64,000 bases of DNA from assembly GCA_030673845.1 (NCBI GenBank), contig JAUTCQ010000017.1, positions 186,001-250,000 of the forward strand. The letters run 5' to 3'. The translations under genes and the position numbers were made by a program. The notes under the pieces were generated by a model. The model ran no database searches. It saw only the letters and a list, made by a program, of their open reading frames with translations, and had not been told where the DNA came from. Of the stretch, positions 27,021-36,367 are shown piece after piece (within the stretch, counting starts at the first letter, position 1; each line of letters begins with the position of its first letter). This DNA is from Verrucomicrobiota bacterium JB022 (GTDB lineage Bacteria; Verrucomicrobiota; Verrucomicrobiia; Opitutales; Oceanipulchritudinaceae).

Positions 27021-28261
27021 CAGAGAGGGCCGAATTTATCCCACGAGGGCTGCAAATCGGGATAGGTGGCGAGGGCCTGCTGGGCCGTGAGGCCTTCGAC
27101 CGCCGCCTGCCACCAGCGTTGCAGCGAACGCACGCCAGCGGCGGGGCCATCCGGGTGGGCCATGATGCCACCCCCGGCCTGGTAGAGCAGGTCGGTCGTC
27201 TGTGTGCGGCGGTAGGTCTCGGGGGCTTGCGCGCCCCATTGGCCGGAGGAGACGACGGGCAGCGGGTTTTTGCCGCCGAGGAAGGGCGCGGCGCAAGCCT
27301 CCATCGAGGCCACCACCGAGTCGTCGTCTTCCCAGAACTTGTTCGCAATGCCGTTGACGTGTAGCTGGTCCACCCCGGCGAGGCGCCACAGCTTTACCAT
27401 CGCGGTGTAGTCCATGCCGATCATCGGGTGACGGGTCATCATGCCCCAGCCATTGCGGTGGCCGTGGATGGCCAGCTCGCCCCGGTCGCAAATCTTCTTG
27501 CTGGCCACCATGCCTGCGCTCACGAGGCTGATCATCGCTGCGGTGCCGCCAGCCGCCACGATGGTATCGTAGTGGCGCTGCATCGCGTCCAGCTCGTCGG
27601 TGAGGTTGAAGGCATACATTACCTTCTTGCCCGTGCGGTCGGCGTGGCGGTTGATCACGTCCATCACCGCCTTCACGCGGGCGTCAAACGGCGAGTGCGG
27701 CGGGTTGGCCATCAGCTCGTCGTCCTTGATGAAGTCGATCCCCGCCTCCACCAGCACGCGTACAATCTCGGCCGTCTGCTCTGGCGAAAGGCCGACGCTG
27801 GGCTTGATGATCGTGCCGATCAGCGGACGGCCTTCGACCCCCGTCAGCTTGCGGCAGCCCTCGACCCCGAATTTGGGGCCGGAGAAGTGCTGGGCGAAGC
27901 TCGCGGGCAGCTCGATGTCTTGCAGGCGCAGGCCGGTAAACTGGCGGATCTCGTACAGGTTGCCCTGGATGGTCGAGATCAGCGTCGGCAGGTTGTAGCC
28001 CACATTTTCCAGCGCCCACGAGATGGTGACGCGGGCGCGGCGGTAGGCCCCGCTCTTCTTGCCGCCCGGCAGGCTGGGGGAGCCGCTCGCGCCGAGGTCT
28101 TCGATCGCCTCCACGCGGGCGGCAAAGCGTTCGCGCAGCTCATCGGTCTCGCCCGGGACGGCCACGAAGGTGCCGCACGATTGTTCGCCCGCGAGCACGG
28201 CGGCCGCGTCGGCGACCGCCACCGGGGTTTCGATCAGGTAAGTAGCGCGAATACGTTCCAT
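27020..28261 (-). CDS. RuBisCO-like protein (form IV), possible 3-oxo-isoapionate-4-phosphate-cleaving enzyme
   Basis: The 413-residue protein is a RuBisCO large-subunit homologue. It keeps the active-site Lys in GTIIKPS (K153) and the carbamylation/metal triad in FIKDDE (K179, D181, E182). It also keeps HGHRNGWGM, LHVNGIANKFW and the phosphate-binding GGGIMAHPDG. The true RuBisCO loop 6 region is altered (VSSGQWGAQ), so it is an RLP and not a carbon-fixing enzyme. RLPs next to DUF1537 kinases are known to be 3-oxo-isoapionate-4-phosphate decarboxylases or transcarboxylase/hydrolases of D-apiose catabolism. The ATG at 28261 was chosen because the upstream frame is Pro-rich noise that would overlap the rhamnosidase gene. 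It is translationally coupled with the kinase. Confidence 0.87.
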   Translation of the reverse strand: MERIRATYLIETPVAVADAAAVLAGEQSCGTFVAVPGETDELRERFAARVEAIEDLGASGSPSLPGGKKSGAYRRARVTISWALENVGYNLPTLISTIQGNLYEIRQFTGLRLQDIELPASFAQHFSGPKFGVEGCRKLTGVEGRPLIGTIIKPSVGLSPEQTAEIVRVLVEAGIDFIKDDELMANPPHSPFDARVKAVMDVINRHADRTGKKVMYAFNLTDELDAMQRHYDTIVAAGGTAAMISLVSAGMVASKKICDRGELAIHGHRNGWGMMTRHPMIGMDYTAMVKLWRLAGVDQLHVNGIANKFWEDDDSVVASMEACAAPFLGGKNPLPVVSSGQWGAQAPETYRRTQTTDLLYQAGGGIMAHPDGPAAGVRSLQRWWQAAVEGLTAQQALATYPDLQPSWDKFGPL

Positions 28262-28262
28262 G

Positions 28263-30977
28263 CTAGGCGCTGGGCAGGGTGGAGGTGATGCGGTAGGTGC
28301 CGGCGGGCAGGGTGGTGACAAAGCGACCGTCGGCGGCCAGGCCTTGCGCTTCCTGGCCGTCGATACGCGGCGTCACACCCTCTGCGGCGGGGATGGAGAC
28401 CTCCGCCTCGGTGTTGGCCGGGATGGTGATTTCCCAGTTAAAGCTGGTGCCTTCCTGCTTCCACGAGCTGGCGACCTCGCCGTGCATCGTGCGGTAGCTG
28501 GCCTTGGCATAGTCGAGGCCCTTGCCGGGGAACGGGCGCAGGCGGAAGTGCTGGAAGCCCGGCTTTGTCGGGTCGACTTCGATGCCCGCCACGTAGCGGT
28601 AGAGCCACTCGCCGATGGAACCGAGCGAGTAGTGGTTGAACGAATTCATCAGCGGGTCGAAGAAGCCGCCTTCTTCCGTCCAGCCGTTCCAGCGCTCCCA
28701 GATCGTGGTGGCGCCGTGCTTCACCGGGTAGAGCCACGACGGGTAGGTGTCTTGCAGCAGCAGGCGGTAGGCGACGTCGTTGTGGCCCGTCTCGGAAAGG
28801 ATCGGGTTGAGGAAGCGGATGCCGACAAAGCCCGTGCTGAGGTGCCAGTCGAGCTTACGGATGTTTTCCACGAGGTGGTCGGCGGCGGCCTTGCGCAGCT
28901 CCTGCGGGATCAGCTCGAAGTCGAGCGCGAGGAGGTAAGCCGTCTGGGTGTCGACCGTCAGGCTGCCGTCGGGGCGCAGGAATTCCTTTTGGAAGGCGGC
29001 GCGCACGCGCTCGTACATCTGCTGGAAGCGCTCGGCATCGTCCTGCTTGCCGAGGGCCTGCGCCATGTGCGCCATCTTCTTGGCGTCGTCGGCCCAGAAG
29101 GCCGTGGCGAGCAGGTTTTTCATCGGCGAGTGGGTGCGGAACTCGCGGTCCGACGGGATGCAGAGCCAGTCGCCGTAATTGTTGCGCAGCTCGTTGAGGC
29201 GCAGGTATTCCGGGTTGGTGCGCTCGAGGTAGGAAAGCCATGCGACCATCGCGCCCCACATGCGGTCGATCAGGCGGAAGTCGCCGTAGACCTGCCACAT
29301 GGTGTAGGGGATGATGACGCCCGCGTCGGCCCAGGCGGCACCGCCCACGAGGTCGTCGAGGCCGATAAAGTTGTCGTCTTCACGCAGGCGCGGCGCGGTG
29401 TCGGGGAAGATGCCGTCCTCGGTCTGCGCGTCGGTCACGTCGGTCAGCCACTTTGTGAAGAAGGCGGCGACATCGGCGTTATAGGCGGCCGTGCGGCAGA
29501 AAATCTGGGCGTCGCCCATCCAGCCGAGGCGCTCGTCGCGCTGCGGGCAGTCGGTGGGCACGCTGAGGAAGTTGTCCTTTTGCGACCACACGCCGTTGAG
29601 CCACAGGCGGTTGACGTCGGGGTTCGAGCACTCGAAGTGCCCGGTGGCCGGGGTGGCGCTCTGGATCATGCGGCCGGTCGCGGCGCCCTCGGGCGGCGCT
29701 TCATCAAGCCCGCTGATCTCGAAATACTGGAAGCCGTGGAAAGTGAAGTGCGGGCGGAAGTCCACCTCGCCATTGGTGCCGACCACGATCTCGTCTTCGG
29801 AGGTGGCGCGGCGGAGGTTCTCGGTGTAGAGCTCGCCTGCGGGCGTGAGGCGCTCGGCGTGGCGGATCTTGATGCGCGTGCCGGGCTTGGCCTTGGTCTT
29901 GAGGTAGACCCAGCCGGCGATGTTTTGCCCGAGGTCGTAGATGTAGACGTTGGGGCGAATCTCGGTGCGGCTGATCGGCTGCAGGATCTGCGTCTCCTGC
30001 ACCGGCTCGGCGCGCTGGGCCACGAGGGGCACGGTGGGCGCTTCGACCGGGAGGGAGGGCAGCCACTTGCTTTCGTCGAAGCCCGGGCCGTTCCAGTTCT
30101 TCTGCTTGCGCATGCCGTCGTAGATCTCGCCCAGCATGAAGTCGGATCGGCGGATCGCGCCGGTGTCGCAGCGCCAGTCGGGGCCGGTGCCGTAGACGAC
30201 GGTTTCGCCGTTTTCCAGCTCCAGTTCCAGTTGCACCAGCAGGCTGTTGACGAGCGAGCCGTAGCGCGCACGCGTCTCCTGCCAGCCCACGTAGCCGCTC
30301 CACCAGCCGTCGCCCAGGATGATGCCGATGGCGTTGCCGCCGTCGCGCAGCATGTCCGTCACGTCAAAGGTGCGGTACTGGATGCGGTGGTCGTAGTCGG
30401 TCCACTCGGGCACGAGGTAATCGCGGCCGATGTTCTCGCCGTTGAGGAAGAGCTCGATCACGCCGCGTGCGGTCGCGTAGACGGTGGCCCGCTTGACGCG
30501 GGTGGTGACGTCGAAGCCCTTGCGGAAATAGGTAGGCGTACCCGGCTCCGTCAGCGTCGGCTCGACGGCTTCCGGGTCGCGCTTGAGGATCTCCGGGTCG
30601 TAGGAGATCCATTGGGCCGACCAGTCGCTGGGCTCAAGCAGGCCCATCGACCAGCGGCCGATTTCCGAACTGACGACCGCGCCCGCATCGTCCCACACCG
30701 TCACCTGCCAGCAGACTTCCTGACGCGAGGCGAGGGGCTGGCCGGCGTAGGCGACATGGGTGGTGCGGCGGCTCTCCACCCGCCCGCTGTCCCAGAGCAG
30801 CTCGCGGTCGCCCGCGAGGGCTTCGGGGGAGGTGGCTACCTGGATGCGGTAGGCCTGTTGACGCGCGCCGCGGCGGGTGGACTGAAGGGCCCAGCTGAGG
30901 CGGGGCGCCTTTTCGTCGATCCCCAGCGGGTTCGTCAGGTATTCGCAGCGGAGGTGGGTGACCGTCAGTTCGGGCAT
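28263..30977 (-). CDS. Cytoplasmic GH78 alpha-L-rhamnosidase
   Basis: The 904-residue protein has the GH78 plan. Two N-terminal beta-sandwich domains (LTVTHLRCEYLTNPLGID ..., LFLNGENIGRDYLVPEWTDY) precede the (alpha/alpha)6 catalytic domain. The latter has the signature DCPQRDERLGWMGDAQIF, which holds the general-acid Glu, and the second catalytic region HGATTIWERWNGW. A C-terminal beta domain ends in PRIDGQEAQGL. No signal peptide is present, so it should hydrolyse imported oligosaccharides or glycosides in the cytoplasm with inversion, releasing L-rhamnose. One base separates its stop from the RLP start codon. It lies 27 bases after the small membrane protein gene. Confidence 0.92.
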   Translation of the reverse strand: MPELTVTHLRCEYLTNPLGIDEKAPRLSWALQSTRRGARQQAYRIQVATSPEALAGDRELLWDSGRVESRRTTHVAYAGQPLASRQEVCWQVTVWDDAGAVVSSEIGRWSMGLLEPSDWSAQWISYDPEILKRDPEAVEPTLTEPGTPTYFRKGFDVTTRVKRATVYATARGVIELFLNGENIGRDYLVPEWTDYDHRIQYRTFDVTDMLRDGGNAIGIILGDGWWSGYVGWQETRARYGSLVNSLLVQLELELENGETVVYGTGPDWRCDTGAIRRSDFMLGEIYDGMRKQKNWNGPGFDESKWLPSLPVEAPTVPLVAQRAEPVQETQILQPISRTEIRPNVYIYDLGQNIAGWVYLKTKAKPGTRIKIRHAERLTPAGELYTENLRRATSEDEIVVGTNGEVDFRPHFTFHGFQYFEISGLDEAPPEGAATGRMIQSATPATGHFECSNPDVNRLWLNGVWSQKDNFLSVPTDCPQRDERLGWMGDAQIFCRTAAYNADVAAFFTKWLTDVTDAQTEDGIFPDTAPRLREDDNFIGLDDLVGGAAWADAGVIIPYTMWQVYGDFRLIDRMWGAMVAWLSYLERTNPEYLRLNELRNNYGDWLCIPSDREFRTHSPMKNLLATAFWADDAKKMAHMAQALGKQDDAERFQQMYERVRAAFQKEFLRPDGSLTVDTQTAYLLALDFELIPQELRKAAADHLVENIRKLDWHLSTGFVGIRFLNPILSETGHNDVAYRLLLQDTYPSWLYPVKHGATTIWERWNGWTEEGGFFDPLMNSFNHYSLGSIGEWLYRYVAGIEVDPTKPGFQHFRLRPFPGKGLDYAKASYRTMHGEVASSWKQEGTSFNWEITIPANTEAEVSIPAAEGVTPRIDGQEAQGLAADGRFVTTLPAGTYRITSTLPSA

Positions 30978-31004
30978 AAGAGGGGGCGATGGAAAAGGGC
31001 CGCG

Positions 31005-31214
31005 CTAGATGCGGCCGGTGGTTTCTTCGGGTTCTTTTTCTTCCAGGTCGGTCGGCTTCATCCAGAACGGCGCGGTGCCGAACCACAGCAGCATGCCGAC
31101 GGCCATCAGCGTGTAATGGAAGTCGATGTCGATCACACCCATGAATACGAGCACCGGGGGGATGATCGAGAGGGCCAGGCCCACGTAGGAGATGTAGGGA
31201 AGGATCTGTTTCAT
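31005..31214 (-). CDS. Small two-helix membrane protein, probable transporter partner
   Basis: The 69-residue protein has two hydrophobic segments (SYVGLALSIIPPVLVFMGVI and YTLMAVGMLLWFGTAPFW) and a charged tail (DLEEKEPEETTG). Its ATG at 31214 lies 4 bases after the stop of the NCS1-family transporter gene, so it is probably translated with it. Small two-helix proteins next to transporters are known as accessory subunits in other symporter families. An assembly or stability factor for the NCS1 permease is the most likely role. I do not recognise a named family. Confidence 0.65.
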   Translation of the reverse strand: MKQILPYISYVGLALSIIPPVLVFMGVIDIDFHYTLMAVGMLLWFGTAPFWMKPTDLEEKEPEETTGRI

Positions 31215-31218
31215 GGGC

Positions 31219-32703
31219 TTAGGCCTGGGCGGTTTGGGTGAGGTGGGCGGGGGCGTTCTTCTGCTGGATCGTCGAGCAGACCACATACAGGATCATGGCG
31301 GCGATCCAGGCGGGCAGGGCAAGGAACATCAGCTCCACGTGCAAGTCGGCAATGAAGCCGGGCACGATGTCGTTGATCCACTTGAGGAAGGCCACGTTGT
31401 CCTTGGCCCAGAGCAGCCAGAGGGGCAGGAAGCTGCCGATCCAGGCGACAAAGGTGGGCCAGCTGAAGCCGATGTTGGCCAGCTCGGCGAAGTTGCGCTT
31501 CAGCCCGATCTTGGGCAGCACCCAGTAATCCATCAACACACAGGCGCCGAAGGGCAGGAAGAAGAGGCCGTAGGAGGCCACCACGAGGTCGAGGCTCTTG
31601 AGCAGGGCCGGGATACAGGCCAGCACGATCATCACGCCACCGGCGAGGAAGGTCACCTGCCAGCGTTGCCAGTTGGGCGTCGCCACCTGGATGGCCAGGC
31701 CGGCGCGGTAGAGCGTGGGGTTGGCGGTCGTCCAGCCGGCGATCACCACCAGGATGGCACCAGCGAGGCCCGCGCCGAGGAAGCCGATCTCACCAGGGGG
31801 GAAGCTCGTGGCACCTTCGTTGATCTTGACATAGGCCGCGCAGAGCAGGGCGGAGGAGATCCAGGCCATGAAGTGGCCGATATACATCCCGAAGGCGGAG
31901 GCGAAGCCACTCGTCCACTTCTTGGCGTAGCGGAAGATGGTGATATCGCTCATGCCCAAGTGTTGGGCGGCATTGCACAGCCAGGCAAAGCCCGCCACGT
32001 GCCAGAAGGTATACTTCGAGAAGCCCTCGAAGGGCACGCCCGTGAAGATCTTCTCGTCGAAGACCGTCCAGAGGTCGCCCAGGCCGGTTACGCCCAGCTG
32101 GGGCAGCACTGCGATGCCGCAAGCGGCGAAAACGAGCGCCATCCAGGGCGCGCAGATCTTGGAAAAGTGCGCCAGCTTCTCGAAGCCGAGCACCGCGAGC
32201 ACTGCGATGACGGCCCCGACGAAGACGGCCAGGGTAATCCAGCTCGGGCTGGCCAGCCACGCGCTCGACTCCGGATTATGAATCGCGGGGAAGAGCAGGG
32301 AGACCGCCGAGGTCGATACCTGCACCATCGCTCCCGCCAACAAGCACAGCACCACCGCATACAGGGCGCTGTAGATCACCATGAGGTAGGGGCCTGCAAT
32401 CTTCTTCAACTGCCAGTAGATCGTCAGGCGCGTCTTCACCGCAATGGGGGCGCAGATCAGCGCCCAGCTCAAGACGGCGAGCAGGTTGCCCACGATCAAA
32501 CCAAGGAAGAAGTCCTTGGCCGTGACACCATGAGCCAGCATCAACGGCCCGAGGACCAGCTCGGTGCCGGCCACGTGCTCACCCGCGAACATCGCGATGA
32601 ACGTCTTGTGGCCGTGCAGCTTGTTTTCCTTGATCGGCTCGCGATCATACTCATAGAGCGCGTCGAGGCGATCGACGAGCGAGGAGGATTCGGGTTGGCT
32701 CAT
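31219..32703 (-). CDS. NCS1-family (purine/cytosine permease-like) transporter
   Basis: The 494-residue protein has about 12 membrane segments and NCS1 features. TM1 is FIAMFAGEHVAGTELVLGPL, followed by an early conserved 'LGNLLAVLSWALICAP'-type segment. The later elements GWTTANPTLYRAGLAIQ and DYWVLPK also match; the first is the NCS1 'T/N-x-N/A-x-Y' region. NCS1 members carry nucleobases, hydantoins and vitamins with Na+ or H+. Its place inside a glycan-degradation operon, between GH127 and GH78 genes, suggests that members of this subgroup carry a sugar or sugar acid. That is inference. Confidence 0.8.
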   Translation of the reverse strand: MSQPESSSLVDRLDALYEYDREPIKENKLHGHKTFIAMFAGEHVAGTELVLGPLMLAHGVTAKDFFLGLIVGNLLAVLSWALICAPIAVKTRLTIYWQLKKIAGPYLMVIYSALYAVVLCLLAGAMVQVSTSAVSLLFPAIHNPESSAWLASPSWITLAVFVGAVIAVLAVLGFEKLAHFSKICAPWMALVFAACGIAVLPQLGVTGLGDLWTVFDEKIFTGVPFEGFSKYTFWHVAGFAWLCNAAQHLGMSDITIFRYAKKWTSGFASAFGMYIGHFMAWISSALLCAAYVKINEGATSFPPGEIGFLGAGLAGAILVVIAGWTTANPTLYRAGLAIQVATPNWQRWQVTFLAGGVMIVLACIPALLKSLDLVVASYGLFFLPFGACVLMDYWVLPKIGLKRNFAELANIGFSWPTFVAWIGSFLPLWLLWAKDNVAFLKWINDIVPGFIADLHVELMFLALPAWIAAMILYVVCSTIQQKNAPAHLTQTAQA

Positions 32704-32751
32704 ATTGCAGGGTGACCTGTTGGTGGGAGTCGGGGGTAAGGGAGCCCAGGT

Positions 32752-34803
32752 CTAGCGGCGGGGGATCCAGACGGTCATCTCGGTGTCGCCGCGATTATCC
32801 CAGGCGTAGTAGGGAATCAGCGTGAGGTTGAACGTCTTGGGCTTCGCCGTCGAGACTGGACGATAGAGCGTTTGCAGATCCCATTCTTCGTCCGGCAGCT
32901 GCAGGGCGGGAATGGTGATGGTTTTGACCGTGGTGTTGACGATGTGCATCTCGCCAAACTTGGCCTTGGATGTCGCCTTCGGGTCGACCGCGATACGGTC
33001 GATGTCCACGCCCTCGGGCAAGTCGTTGGACTCCACGCAGTAGACGAGCGGGCCGTATTGCACGGCCACCTGGTTGCGGGAATCTTCGACGTGCGGGTGG
33101 GCTTCGTAGAGCGTCACTTCAAAACCGATGTCGAGCAGCACCTCGTCGCCGGCTTGGAACTCGCGCTCCAGATCGTAGTAGGTACCAGGCTCGAGGTCGG
33201 CCTTCACGGCCTTGCCGTTGACGAGCAGGCGGTTGGTCTTGGCCTTCGACCACTCGGGGATACGCAGCTTCAGCGTCGTTTCCTTGGCCGGGGCCTCTTC
33301 GATCACCAGCTTCACCGCGCCGGCCCACGGATAATCCGTTTCCTGGCGCAGCTTGATGCGGTCGCCGTTCTTCCACTCGGTATCGAGGGTGTTGGCGCCG
33401 TAGAGGTGGACCCACAGGGTGTCGTCGGAGAGGCCGTAGAAGTAGTTATGCGTCTCGGCGATGGTGCGCAACACGTTGGGCGGGCAGCAGAAGCTCGACT
33501 TGATGTTGGGCGTGCGTTCGCGCGACCAGCGCATGTCGACCGGGAAGTCCTGGCTCTTGCGCAGCGCGTTGACGTAGAAGAAATGGGTGCCTTCGAGGCT
33601 GATGCCCGGCATCACGCCATTGTAGAGCGTGCGCTCGTAGAGATCGGCGTAAGAGGCGTCGCCCGTAAGGGTGAGCATGCGCCAGTTCCACAGGTTGTAG
33701 CCGATGGTGGCGCAGGTCTCGTTGTAGGCGGTGGTGTTGGGCAGCTCGTAGTTCATGCCGTACGCCTGGTGGACGAGCTTGATCTGCGAGTGCTGGGAAG
33801 AGCCGTTGGGGGAGGCGCCGTCGTAGAGCGCACCCGTCATGCCGGTAATGTAGAGCTTCTGGTTGGCTACATTGTCGGCGATGAGGTCGAGCGGCTGCAT
33901 CAGAGTGTCGTCGCCATTCTCGGCCACCACGTCGGCGACGCCCGCGTAGAGGTAGTTGGCGCGCACGGCGTGGCCCACGGCCTCCGTCTGCTCGCGGAAG
34001 GGCTGGGCATCCTGATTGTGATCGCTGCCCACGTCCTCGGGCACGAGGTTGCGGATGTCGATCATCTTCTCGCCCAGGCGCAGGTAGCGCTCCTCACCCG
34101 TCACGCGGTAGAGCTCCATCACGCCCATGTAGTGCGAGGGGCAGATGGCGTTGAGGGCCAGCTCTTCGGGCACGTTGTCGGCGAGGCCTTCGATGTAGTC
34201 GGCCGCCTTGATGCCCAGATCGAGCATCGTGCGCTTGCCGGTAGCGCGGTAGTGGATGATGCCCGCAGTGATCAAGTGACCCATGTTGTAGGTCTCGAAG
34301 TGCTCGCGGTCCTCGAATTCATGAGCTCCGGCGACGCCCTGGCGCTGCGGGATGATCACCTTCGTGTGCAGGTAGCCGTCTTCACGCTGGGCCTTGCCGA
34401 CTACTTCGATGATCTCGTCCATCAGCTTGTCCAGCTCCGGGTCCTTCGTCACCGCGTAGACCTGAGCGACGGATTCGAACCACTTGAGGAAGTCGCCGTC
34501 GTTGAAGGGGGGGCCGTGGAAGTGGCCGTCGCGACCATTGCCGAGACCGGCGGCGAGGAGATAGTTGGACCAGGCGTGGCTTTCGTAGTCGTCCTGGAAG
34601 AGATCCCACATGTAGGGGATCATCGAATCTTGGAGCACTTCAAAGCGCTCCCCCCAGAAGCCTCCGTTCCAATGCACATCGTCGATGTCGACCATGTATT
34701 GGGTGGTGTGCGGGGAATTGGAGGTATCTACCAAAGGTCCGCCGGCGGCCGAAACGAGGCTGCCGACACTGCAAAGGGCTAAGAGGGAGAACGCTTTATA
34801 CAT
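32752..34803 (-). CDS. Exported GH127-family (DUF1680) glycoside hydrolase
   Basis: The 683-residue protein has a signal peptide (AFSLLALCSVGSLVSAAG) and an (alpha/alpha)6 barrel with beta domains. The zinc/cysteine site of GH127 is intact: NETCA supplies E362 and C364, and SSFCCPP supplies C439 and C440, one of which is the nucleophile. GH127 enzymes are mainly beta-L-arabinofuranosidases; one member of the Bacteroides RG-II system removes aceric acid. The signal peptide places it in the periplasm or outside. It is 6 bases from the FGGY kinase gene and 48 bases before the NCS1 transporter gene. Confidence 0.9.
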   Translation of the reverse strand: MYKAFSLLALCSVGSLVSAAGGPLVDTSNSPHTTQYMVDIDDVHWNGGFWGERFEVLQDSMIPYMWDLFQDDYESHAWSNYLLAAGLGNGRDGHFHGPPFNDGDFLKWFESVAQVYAVTKDPELDKLMDEIIEVVGKAQREDGYLHTKVIIPQRQGVAGAHEFEDREHFETYNMGHLITAGIIHYRATGKRTMLDLGIKAADYIEGLADNVPEELALNAICPSHYMGVMELYRVTGEERYLRLGEKMIDIRNLVPEDVGSDHNQDAQPFREQTEAVGHAVRANYLYAGVADVVAENGDDTLMQPLDLIADNVANQKLYITGMTGALYDGASPNGSSQHSQIKLVHQAYGMNYELPNTTAYNETCATIGYNLWNWRMLTLTGDASYADLYERTLYNGVMPGISLEGTHFFYVNALRKSQDFPVDMRWSRERTPNIKSSFCCPPNVLRTIAETHNYFYGLSDDTLWVHLYGANTLDTEWKNGDRIKLRQETDYPWAGAVKLVIEEAPAKETTLKLRIPEWSKAKTNRLLVNGKAVKADLEPGTYYDLEREFQAGDEVLLDIGFEVTLYEAHPHVEDSRNQVAVQYGPLVYCVESNDLPEGVDIDRIAVDPKATSKAKFGEMHIVNTTVKTITIPALQLPDEEWDLQTLYRPVSTAKPKTFNLTLIPYYAWDNRGDTEMTVWIPRR

Positions 34804-34809
34804 GATTAT

Positions 34810-36300
34810 TTAGGAGGAAGAAGGGGAGTTGAGAAGTTGCTGTACGGCGGCTTGCCAGCCGAGGTAGGCCTCGGAAGTGGCACTGCCATTGTTGACGGGT
34901 TCATAACGGATATCGTAGCGCGGGGAGGCGGCGATCGCGTCCAGGGAGTCGAATTCGCCTTGGCCCAGCATGCCGGCGAGCACGGCCCCGAGGGGCGAGC
35001 ACTCCGACACGGTGTTGATGCTCAGTTCGACGCCGACGAGGTCGGCCACAAATTGCATGAGGAAGCGATTCGCAGTCGGGCCGCCATCCCCGTAGAGCTG
35101 GGCGACCTGGATGTCGTCGTTGCACATGGCATCGAGCGCATCCCGGATCTGGTAGGCAATGGATTCGAGGCCCGCCCGGGCCAGGTGGCGGCGGTCGCTC
35201 TGGCTGGTGAGGCCGACGATCGCTGCCTTGGCGGCGGGAGCCCAGTGCGGCAAACCGAGACCGGAGAACGCGGGGACCAGGTAAACCCCGCCATTGTCTT
35301 CCAGTTGCGTCGCCATTTCTTCGCACTCGGCGATATCGTGGATCAGCCCCAACTGGTCCTTCAGCCACACCAGCGTGGAAGCGGAGCTGATGATGATGCC
35401 TTCGAAGGCGTAGGTAGGCACGCCGTTGTGCACCCAGGCGAGCGTGGTGACGACGCCCTTGGGGGCCGGGACGATCTCGTGGCCGATGTTGAGCAGGATG
35501 GAAGAGCCCGTGCCGAAGGTGACCTTGGCACCGCCGGGCTCGTAGCAACGCTGAGCAAAAAGGGAGGCCTGCGAGTCGCCCATTACACCCACGATCGGGA
35601 TCGGCTGCTCCAGCGCGCCGCCGAGGGTCGTTTCGCCAAAATGGGCCGTGCACTCGCGCACTTCCGGCAGCGACTGGCGGGGCACACCGAAGAGGCCGCA
35701 CAGCTCGTCGTCCCACTGGCGGGTGGAGATGTCGAAAAGCAGGGTGCGGGAGGCGTTGGTGTGGTCGGTCGCGAAGACCTCGCCGCCCGTCAGGCGGTGG
35801 ACGAGGTAGGCGTCGATCGTGCTGGCGCAGGCCTGACCCGATTCGAGCGCGGCGCCGATCTGCGGCTCGTTTTCGACCAGCCACTGCAGCTTGGAGGCCG
35901 AGAAGTAGGCGTCGACGAGCAGGCCCGTCTTGCGCTGGATGGTTTCCTCATGGCCTGCCGCGCGGTGTGCCTTGCAGATGTCGACGCTGCGGCGGCACTG
36001 CCACACGATGGCGCGGCGCAGAGGCTTGCCCGATGCCCGGTCGAACACGACCGTCGTCTCGCGCTGGTTGCAGATGCTGAGGCTGCGGATCTCCTTGCGG
36101 TGTTCGCGGTGGCGCTCCAGCAGCGTCTTGAGCACGATCAGCGTATTCTGCCAGATCTCCTCGGCATCGTGCTCCACCCAGCCGGGCCGGGGGAAGTGCT
36201 GCGTGTGCTCGCGCGAAACTTTATCTACGACGCGGCCCTCCCGGTCAAACAGGAGGGCTTTCGTCGCCGAGGTACTCTGATCGAGGGCGAGGAATAACAT
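34810..36300 (-). CDS. FGGY carbohydrate kinase, glycerol-kinase-like
   Basis: The 496-residue protein has the two-domain ASKHA fold. It has LALDQSTSATKALLFD (phosphate 1), CNQRETTVVFDRASGKP, VGVMGDSQASLFAQRC with the catalytic Asp of FGGY kinases, FGTGSSILLNIG and the adenine-side YGDGGPTANRFLMQFVAD. Sequence style is closest to glycerol kinase. Its partners are a split transketolase and a sugar isomerase, which is not a glycerol context. D-apulose kinase, an FGGY member acting just before a split transketolase, and other ketopentose or erythrulose kinases are therefore alternatives. The ATG at 36300 follows the transketolase gene by 67 bases. Confidence 0.85.
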   Translation of the reverse strand: MLFLALDQSTSATKALLFDREGRVVDKVSREHTQHFPRPGWVEHDAEEIWQNTLIVLKTLLERHREHRKEIRSLSICNQRETTVVFDRASGKPLRRAIVWQCRRSVDICKAHRAAGHEETIQRKTGLLVDAYFSASKLQWLVENEPQIGAALESGQACASTIDAYLVHRLTGGEVFATDHTNASRTLLFDISTRQWDDELCGLFGVPRQSLPEVRECTAHFGETTLGGALEQPIPIVGVMGDSQASLFAQRCYEPGGAKVTFGTGSSILLNIGHEIVPAPKGVVTTLAWVHNGVPTYAFEGIIISSASTLVWLKDQLGLIHDIAECEEMATQLEDNGGVYLVPAFSGLGLPHWAPAAKAAIVGLTSQSDRRHLARAGLESIAYQIRDALDAMCNDDIQVAQLYGDGGPTANRFLMQFVADLVGVELSINTVSECSPLGAVLAGMLGQGEFDSLDAIAASPRYDIRYEPVNNGSATSEAYLGWQAAVQQLLNSPSSS

Positions 36301-36367
36301 CGGGGCTTCAGAAAAAGGGGACGCTCCCTGCGGGGAACAGGGAGCGGTGGGGAAAATATAAACAAAC

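Noticed and set aside
27020-28261. True carbon-fixing RuBisCO
   Set aside because: The catalytic Lys and carbamylation triad are present, but the loop 6 region is altered and the gene is coupled to an acid-sugar kinase, as in RuBisCO-like proteins.
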